Assembly: GCA_013289515.1 (NCBI GenBank)
Contig: JABCZU010000004.1
Location: 16,415 to 80,414 of the forward strand
Length of the DNA stretch: 64,000 nt
DNA from: Candidatus Babelota bacterium
GTDB lineage: Bacteria > Babelota > Babeliae > Babelales > RVW-14
Direction of reading: 5' to 3'
Positions 57,346 to 64,000 of the stretch are shown piece by piece. The position numbers and the translations under genes were made by a program. The notes under the pieces are model-generated. The model did no database searches. It was not told where the DNA came from and saw nothing but the letters and a program-made list of their open reading frames with translations. Every line of letters begins with the position of its first letter. Position 1 is the stretch's first letter.

Positions 57346-57373
57346 GTATGACGGCAACATAAAAAGGTGATAT

Positions 57374-58261
57374 GTGCTCGTAAGTATGACAGGCTTTTGT
57401 AGCCGCAATGAAAATGTCTCGTTAATGCATATGGGCAATGTTGCCGTTACCGTTGAACTAAAGTCGCTTAATGGGCGTTTCTTTGAGGCTATGGTGAAGC
57501 TGCCTTCCCTATTGAGCCACCTGGAAATACCGTTAACCGCACTGCTGCAGGAAAATTTGCTGCGGGGAAAAGTTTACTTGGTGATTAAGCTTGAGGTGCG
57601 TGATGGCGTGGGAGAGACTATTATCCCATGCTGGCCCATCATCAACCAGTACACAAAGCTTTCTGCTGACATTATAAAGCAATCTGGTGTGAGTGGGCAG
57701 TTAACCCTATCTGATCTGATACAGTTGCCAAACGTGTTTATCAGTAAGCCTCAAGAGATAACCTCAGAGGATGACCGTGCTATTATTGATCTTGTCACCA
57801 CGGTAGCAAAAGGGCTCGTGAAGTCTCGCCAGGAAGAGGGAGCACGTCTTGTTAGTGCCTTTGGTGCTATGCTTGAGGTGTGCAGGAACAAGATTGAGCA
57901 GGTAAGCAGCTTGTTTGAAACAGAGGTGACGCGCTATAAAGCCTTGGTCAAGGATGCAATGCAAGCCCATGCCGGATCAGAACAGCCTAATGTTGTGGTT
58001 GAAGAGCTGCAACAGGATCTGAAAAAAATGGATATACACGAAGAGATTACGCGCATAACCAGTCATCTGGCCAGTGTGACGGTGTTATTTAATGCTGCAT
58101 CGATAGAGAAGGGCAAGCGGTTTGACTTTATCTTGCAGGAGCTCTTGCGTGAAACGAATACGATCATGGCAAAATGCTCGCTGTATCAGATCAGTGCGCT
58201 CTGTATTGACATTAAGGTTGAGCTAGAAAAGGCGCGCGAGCAAATTCAAAATATTGTGTGA
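57374..58261 (+). CDS. yicC: YicC-family endoribonuclease
   Basis: VSMTGFCSRNE, VTVELKSLNGRFFEAMVKLPSLLSHLE, LREGxR-like REEGARL, RFDFILQELLRETNTIMAKC. Confidence 0.9.
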   Translation: MLVSMTGFCSRNENVSLMHMGNVAVTVELKSLNGRFFEAMVKLPSLLSHLEIPLTALLQENLLRGKVYLVIKLEVRDGVGETIIPCWPIINQYTKLSADIIKQSGVSGQLTLSDLIQLPNVFISKPQEITSEDDRAIIDLVTTVAKGLVKSRQEEGARLVSAFGAMLEVCRNKIEQVSSLFETEVTRYKALVKDAMQAHAGSEQPNVVVEELQQDLKKMDIHEEITRITSHLASVTVLFNAASIEKGKRFDFILQELLRETNTIMAKCSLYQISALCIDIKVELEKAREQIQNIV

Positions 58262-58268
58262 GACACCA

Positions 58269-59381
58269 ATGCCCCTTATCCCCACCAACATCCTCGCTCA
58301 AGCCGATAAAATCCTATTTATTGTGCCGGTCCAATTGAGCCATTTTTTATATTTGCAAAATTACCTGCGAGCCTTTGCCTTGGCTCATCCGCATATTAAG
58401 ATCGATCTGTTGCTTGATCATCATGATAAGACGCGCCTATTCTGGCGCTGGAAGCATTTAAAAAAACACGTGGTATTTGATCTGCTCATCAACTGTCCAT
58501 TTATACATTATGTGTATAAAGATACCCATTCACCCGGCGCCTTTAAGCGCTCCTTGCACCAGGCACGGCTTCAGCACTATCCAATTGTGGTTTCATTGAT
58601 GATGCAACGGCCGCATGTCTACGCGCGCCATGCGCATACTATTAGCCCTGCTGGGGTGAAGGTTGGGATAAGAGTCGATCCTCATTGGACCAATATTGTA
58701 AGGCGATGGTATTATAAAAAGCAGCATGCAAGCTTGCCGTATTGTCCTGTCAAGACGCCAAAGGCGATAGTAACCGATACCTACACAACCTGGTTTAACG
58801 ATCTTTTCGACCTGCCACTTTCACCAGCCGATGAAATGGCACAGGTGACCATACCAAATAAATGGGTGGTGTATGGCAAATTGCATCTCTTGAAGCTTGG
58901 TATTGATAAACGGAGCAAGAAATTTAGTAAAGTTTTATTTATCAATCCTGGTACCACAAGCCACAAAAACTCATGGCCGTTTGAACGCGTTATTGAATTT
59001 ATTTGCGCCATCAAAAAATATGATGCGTGGGGCGACGTGAGTTTTATTATCAATGTTCTGCCTGTGCATATGCACCAGGCGCAAAAATTCTTTTCGTTCC
59101 ACGCGCCAACCAATACGTATCTATTTTGTGCCTCTCACAACATTTTTCAATTAATGTCTGTCATGGCACTGGTCGATATTGTTATATCAATTGATGGTGC
59201 GCTGGTGCATCTTGCTAATGCGCTCGCAAGGCCTATCGTGGTGTTGGCAGGCCTGCACGATGATCAAAATTATCCTATAAAGCATGTGCGCAACGTGATC
59301 ACTACGCTGGGCGGACGGGGATCGCTGGCCGGTATTTCTACAGCAGATATCGTGCAGGCGGTGCAGGGGATGAGTGGGTGA
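58269..59381 (+). CDS. Glycosyltransferase family 9 (heptosyltransferase-like)
   Basis: HPHIKIDLLLD, VLFINPGTTSHKNSWPFERVIEFICAI, DIVISIDGALVHLANALARPIVVL. Confidence 0.75.
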   Translation: MPLIPTNILAQADKILFIVPVQLSHFLYLQNYLRAFALAHPHIKIDLLLDHHDKTRLFWRWKHLKKHVVFDLLINCPFIHYVYKDTHSPGAFKRSLHQARLQHYPIVVSLMMQRPHVYARHAHTISPAGVKVGIRVDPHWTNIVRRWYYKKQHASLPYCPVKTPKAIVTDTYTTWFNDLFDLPLSPADEMAQVTIPNKWVVYGKLHLLKLGIDKRSKKFSKVLFINPGTTSHKNSWPFERVIEFICAIKKYDAWGDVSFIINVLPVHMHQAQKFFSFHAPTNTYLFCASHNIFQLMSVMALVDIVISIDGALVHLANALARPIVVLAGLHDDQNYPIKHVRNVITTLGGRGSLAGISTADIVQAVQGMSG

Positions 59382-60107
59382 CAATTCCATTACAATGATT
59401 ATCAGTGCGGCTAAGAAAAAAATAAGTGAATCTAAGTTACAATGAATTATGATTTTTAATTTTATTGAATTGTCAGGGACTACTCGTCCCTTCGACCCAT
59501 GTTTTATTTATGATGATTTAATTATTTCGTAATGGGATTGCCATCCCATACCTGGCCTTAAGAGTGTTATCAAACACTCCTAAGAACCACATGACCAGCT
59601 TGCAGCTGGACTGCTAACGCGCGGTTTTTCGCGACCATGGCGCCGAGCGCCAGCTCTTGCGCAAGCGCGCAGCAAGGACTTTTTATCTCACTGATTTGCT
59701 ACGCGTGTTTTGTACTTTTTTTACAAAGGCTCCTTGCAAAACGTAAGCAAAAATAGTATTGCAAGTCATTCGCTCGAACATGCAGCCCAAGAGGGCCGCA
59801 AACTCGCGAAGCAGTGAATAACTACGCCTCTGCTTCGCCCATTTCATGGGACTTCGCATCGTCTTTTTAAGAGGAAAAAATAAATATAATTCATCAGCTA
59901 GCTCAATCGGAGGGCTGGCGCCCAGTCCCGCCGTAGCCTTAGCGGAGGAGGGGATGGGTAGCCATGACCGAGAAGTTGAGCGTATTAGCGGTTCCAAGGG
60001 CGCAGCCCTGGTTGTGGGATTTTTAAGGGTGCGCAACCGCGCCCTTAAAGCCTTGCGGGTGGCAACCCGCATCAATATAATTCAAATTATTTTATTTAAA
60101 AATGATT

Positions 60108-60137
60108 AAGGGGAGCAGCTTATTGCCACTCCCCTTT
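60108..60137. terminator. Hairpin terminator
   Basis: AAGGGGAG...CTCCCCTTTTC downstream of the beta-propeller gene. Confidence 0.65.
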
Positions 60138-60159
60138 TCTAAAAAACCTTTAACAAAAA

Positions 60160-63100
60160 TCACGCATACCAGTTGCCTGCGGTACTAATCGGATCAAAGT
60201 AAAACAACCTTCTTAACCCACCGTTATTCGACGACGCCGTCACAATATAATTCCCAGCGTAAGCATTCCCTTGCGGCGACCAGGCACACATCGTTGGCAG
60301 CGGCATGGTGTTTGCTGTCGCTACTACACTCGGCGTCGTCGGCGCACTTGGGTTGAACGACAGCACGTTCAGCGTTGCATTATCAAGCACCGTGGCCAGA
60401 TAATTATTCGTTGGCGACCAGACGACTTGGCGTGAAATCGCTGTTGTCGCCGCTGCGCTGCCGCGTAGCGTTATTGCCGTGGTATTGGTAGTGAGATACG
60501 AAAATGCATTGTTGAACGAATACAACTGGATGCCACTGCCTGCCGTTGCAATATAGTTGCCGTTTGGCGAGAAGGCCACTGACGTGACTGGATTTGCGGT
60601 GCTCACCGTGTTGCCCATCTGGTTCAGGAGCGGTTGGCCGTTTTGGAAGATGGGGGCGGTGAAGAGCTGGAGATTGTTGCTGCTTTGATTGACCACCGCA
60701 ATAAACTGACCATTTGGTGACCAAGCCACTGAGGCTGGTACCCCCGCTCCCGTTGATATGGTGCTTACTAATACCGGCGTATCAGTACCATCAAAGTAAT
60801 ATACCGTAATGTTACCTGCAGCAATGTTTGCCACAACAAGATAATTGCCATTCGGCGACCAGGCCACTGAGAAGGCACCGGATAACCCCGTGGTGACATT
60901 GCTACCAACTTGTGCTGGTGTGCTGCCAGAAAATGAATACACTTGCAGCACATTTGAACCAGAGCTTACTAGGGCAATATAGTTGCCATTTGGCGACCAG
61001 GCTACTGACCTTAGCGTTGTTAATCCCGTACTTACACTACTTCCTACTGCTACAGGGGTACTACCAGAGAATGAATAGACTTGTAGCGTAGCTGAAGTTT
61101 GATTTACCACAGCAAGATAATTGCCGTTTGGTGACCAAGACACTGATAGAGGACCTGCACTTGAGCCTGTACTCACAGAACTTCCCACCTGTACCGGGTT
61201 ACTGCCAGAAAATGAATATACCTGCAGCGTATTGGCGGTCTGATTTACCACAGCAATGTAGTTACCGTTTGGTGACCAAGCTACTGAATAGGGATTTGTG
61301 CTTGCTCCTGTATTCACAGTACCAACCAATGCTGGCGTTCCTGCAGTAAATGAAAATACTTGTAGGCTGTTTCCAGCGTTATTTGCCACTGCAAGGTAAT
61401 TGCCATTTGGTGAAAAGGCTACTGAAATTGGAGCACCCCCCGTCGTCACAGCACTACCAAGTGCAACAGCCGTTGGCGTGCTGGTGGTGCTAAATGACCA
61501 TGCCTGTAGCTGGTTTGTCCCACCGTTATCGGCCGTTGTCACAAGATAATTGCCATTTGGCGACCAGGATACAGATCTTGCCGTTGTCCCCGTCGGCAGA
61601 CTCGTGCCAATTCTGGTTGGCGTGTTGTAGGGCCATGAGAAGGCCTGGAGGGTTGTGCCACTCTGATTTGCCACAGCAAAATAGTTGCCGTTTGGTGACC
61701 AGGTGCCTGCAACGGGCGATGTAAGTCCGGTTGCTCCGCCTCCAGCGGATAGGATTGGCGTACTGTAGCCATTAAATGAGAAGGTTTGAGCTGTAGTTGT
61801 ACCAGCATTTGTTACTGTAATGTAATTGCCACTAGGGTGCCAGGAGACTGCTTGAGGGCCGCTTCCAGTAGTTGCATTGCCGCCTACCTGGGTGAAGGTA
61901 CCTCCAGAAAATGCATAGACCTGCAGGATAGCATTGGTATTATCAACTGCTGCAACATAGTTGCCATTGGGTGACCAAGCAACGGAGAACAAATAAGACA
62001 TGTTTGTAAATACAGGGTTGCCTGAAGAAGCAATCGTAGGTGTACTTGTAGTGCTGAACGTAAATAGTTGCAAACTATTATTACCGTTGTTTCCCACTGC
62101 AAGATAACTACCATTAGGAGACCAAGAAACTGAAATTGGGTTATTGAGCCCAGCAGTCAGCGTAGATCCTACCCTGACCGGTGTACTTGTGCCATTGAAA
62201 GAAAATATTTGCAAAGATGGTGCCCCTGATACAACTGCAATAAAACTACTACTTGGTGACCAGGTTACCGTATTAGAAGAATTATTTTTCTGCGGTGTAC
62301 CTGCAAGTGTTATATCACTGCCTACTTGTGCCAACGCTGGCGTGCTGCCAGTAAAACTCAAAACTCGCAGCAGCGTACCACTAGAACCATCAACTGCGGC
62401 AAGATACGTGCCGTTTGGCGACCAGGCAAGTGCGGTCACTGCGGTTGCCAAGGCCGGTGTTCCGCCTATAAATGCGCTGCCCAGGAGTGCCAGTGCATTG
62501 CCACTAAATGTATATATTCTGATGCTTGGCGTATTAGTGCCCACTGCAAGATAGAGGCCACTTGGGTGCCAAGCCATGTACTGAGGAGCACCACCTGTCG
62601 TTATCGTACCCAGCGAGTTAAGCGCACCAACCGTATTTGCTGTAAATGAAAATGCCCGCAGCGTGCTATCAAGCCCCCCGACGGTGATGTAGTACGTTCC
62701 CGCTGATGCTACCGGCGAGATCGAGATGCTACCGGGCAGCGTGTTGCCAAGCGCAGCGAGGGCAAGGACGGCGCCCTCTTGGCTGAGCACGTACAAGGTT
62801 GAGCTCAATGCATTGCCATCATAAATCGTATCGGTAATCGCCATGTACTGGCCATCGGCAGAGACGTCCATGCAACAGTTTGCTGACAAGTTGCCGTTCA
62901 GAAATGATGCATTCACGTTGCCCAGGATTGGTGATGAGGTGGCATTTGAACCGTTGGCAATCGTGGGGCAGTTGAAGGTGTTCAGATTGAGTGAGCCGGA
63001 ATTTGCAGTGGTGCTATTGAGCATGAACAGTGCTGCGGCCATTGAGGTATTTGGTAACCAGCGAATGCCGTTTGGACACGGCGCGCCGCCAGCGGATGCA

Positions 63101-63387
63101 AGGGATGTATTACTTGCAGGCACAAAGCCGCCAAAGGGGGTGCCAGACATGAAGCCGTTGCTAAATTGATAGGTCGAAAATCCGGGTAAATTAGTTGTTG
63201 AATTAAGAACAATTTCTGCCAGAGCCGTGCCATTTTGGGTAAAGGTGATACCGTACGGAATGTAGCCGGTTCTGTTGATGTCGCCTAGCAAGTCCAGGGC
63301 GCCTGCTGGTCGCAGGGTGCTGGGCGCCGTTGCACAGGCAATTAAAACTGCTGTGCGCAATGCATTTTTGCCTAATGAAAACTTCAT
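60160..63387 (-). CDS. Exported beta-propeller protein with about 17 WD40/YVTN-like repeats
   Basis: Repeated (S/P)VAWSPNGNY(I/L)AVVNQ...LQVYSFSGSxPxxVGSxVxTG; signal peptide MKFSLGKNALRTAVLIACATAPSTLRPAGA; likely start 63387. Confidence 0.85.
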   Translation of the reverse strand: MKFSLGKNALRTAVLIACATAPSTLRPAGALDLLGDINRTGYIPYGITFTQNGTALAEIVLNSTTNLPGFSTYQFSNGFMSGTPFGGFVPASNTSLASAGGAPCPNGIRWLPNTSMAAALFMLNSTTANSGSLNLNTFNCPTIANGSNATSSPILGNVNASFLNGNLSANCCMDVSADGQYMAITDTIYDGNALSSTLYVLSQEGAVLALAALGNTLPGSISISPVASAGTYYITVGGLDSTLRAFSFTANTVGALNSLGTITTGGAPQYMAWHPSGLYLAVGTNTPSIRIYTFSGNALALLGSAFIGGTPALATAVTALAWSPNGTYLAAVDGSSGTLLRVLSFTGSTPALAQVGSDITLAGTPQKNNSSNTVTWSPSSSFIAVVSGAPSLQIFSFNGTSTPVRVGSTLTAGLNNPISVSWSPNGSYLAVGNNGNNSLQLFTFSTTSTPTIASSGNPVFTNMSYLFSVAWSPNGNYVAAVDNTNAILQVYAFSGGTFTQVGGNATTGSGPQAVSWHPSGNYITVTNAGTTTAQTFSFNGYSTPILSAGGGATGLTSPVAGTWSPNGNYFAVANQSGTTLQAFSWPYNTPTRIGTSLPTGTTARSVSWSPNGNYLVTTADNGGTNQLQAWSFSTTSTPTAVALGSAVTTGGAPISVAFSPNGNYLAVANNAGNSLQVFSFTAGTPALVGTVNTGASTNPYSVAWSPNGNYIAVVNQTANTLQVYSFSGSNPVQVGSSVSTGSSAGPLSVSWSPNGNYLAVVNQTSATLQVYSFSGSTPVAVGSSVSTGLTTLRSVAWSPNGNYIALVSSGSNVLQVYSFSGSTPAQVGSNVTTGLSGAFSVAWSPNGNYLVVANIAAGNITVYYFDGTDTPVLVSTISTGAGVPASVAWSPNGQFIAVVNQSSNNLQLFTAPIFQNGQPLLNQMGNTVSTANPVTSVAFSPNGNYIATAGSGIQLYSFNNAFSYLTTNTTAITLRGSAAATTAISRQVVWSPTNNYLATVLDNATLNVLSFNPSAPTTPSVVATANTMPLPTMCAWSPQGNAYAGNYIVTASSNNGGLRRLFYFDPISTAGNWYA

Positions 63388-63904
63388 GAAACTTCTCCTA
63401 AATATGTATGGGGATGAAATAAAACGACAAAAAAATAAGTGCCTACGAAGCTGGAAGAGCTCAGTAGGCACTTTGATAGCGCTAAGAAATATAGGTAGAA
63501 ATGACTACAGGATTGATTTAGGCGACGGCTAAGGCGTATGCCTACCCCCCCCCCCCACTTGATGGTTTTGGCGAATGCAAAGGCGTATTGACACGTATTC
63601 ACATGCGTAATTTGCGTGCAACGGCGATAGACGTTAAAAGACTTCATGCTCCCGACTCCTTTTTTTAGCAACCCTACTCCGCCCCTACTCCGATCCGGTC
63701 ATCCCGAGTGCCGAGCACGGCGAGGTGTATCGAGGGACGAAGGGCTACGAAGGGCAAGTTCGTTTTTAACGTTACCATGGCGAGAGCAAAAAGGGAAATT
63801 TATTTTTGCTTTTTGTTGATGTCCTGGCCTTGGCAAAGCGTGCGTGCTATAATGACACAAAGCAATAGGGCGTCCTTGAATTGAACCATAGACATGGGAA
63901 AATA

Positions 63905-64000
63905 ATGAAAAAGCTACTTTATACTGGTGTAAGTGACTATAAGACTCTTATCGAAGGTGGTTATTACTACGTCGATAAAACGCTGTTAATTAAAGAATTA
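63905..64000 (+). CDS. AAA-ATPase-like protein (PF09820 type), truncated by window end
   Basis: MKKLLYTGVSDYKTLIEGGYYYVDKTLLIKEL... resembles the N-terminus of the 24347-25543 gene. Confidence 0.75.
   Translation, partial: MKKLLYTGVSDYKTLIEGGYYYVDKTLLIKEL

Noticed and set aside
59889-59935. 'tagctcaatcggaggg' resembling a tRNA D-arm
   Set aside because: No matching anticodon/T-arm or acceptor stem; cannot fold as a tRNA by eye
59683-60075. 130-aa minus ORF in the hairpin-rich region
   Set aside because: Composition looks like spurious translation of palindromic DNA (Arg/Ser/Ala-rich, no family); not called as CDS
61494-62649. Several plus-strand and alternate-frame ORFs across the beta-propeller gene
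   Set aside because: Shadows of the repeated WD40-like units; the minus-frame 1103 aa ORF explains the region

Overview
The window is AT-leaning, gene-dense bacterial chromosome from a Gram-negative lineage (lpxI, lpxA, lpxB, M16 peptidase, Amidase_3). Housekeeping genes recognised from the translations: yidD (partial), rnpA, ftsW/rodA-type, two ABC-F ATPases, lpxI, a Gfo/Idh oxidoreductase, lpxA, murB, dcd-type, ssb, lpxB, pgsA, yhhQ+tgt, yebC, yicC and a GT9 glycosyltransferase. Between them lie many signal-peptide-bearing proteins with no recognisable family and several eukaryote-like genes. Together these suggest a host-associated bacterium, possibly Candidatus Dependentiae/TM6 (inference only; not tested). 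Most interesting: (1) a cluster at 1.9-6.6 kb of three secreted proteins sharing shuffled modules, one with a RING-H2 finger plus several ubiquitin-interacting-motif-like helices; (2) a three-member secreted family with an 'NFYDSNK' signature at 50.4-55.3 kb, not recognised from memory; (3) short palindromic repeats dispersed through the window, several in frame inside coding sequences; (4) a 17-repeat WD40/YVTN-like surface protein with a 12-nt poly-C tract upstream; (5) an IS200/IS605 element whose tnpA has an in-frame UGA at codon 5; (6) a decayed TA module beside an intact-looking one; (7) a shared promoter-like block with an internal palindrome upstream of three unrelated genes; (8) three sequence units at exact 33-bp spacing running into the start of an AAA_14/DUF4143 ATPase. 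No rRNA, tRNA or CRISPR array was found by eye.
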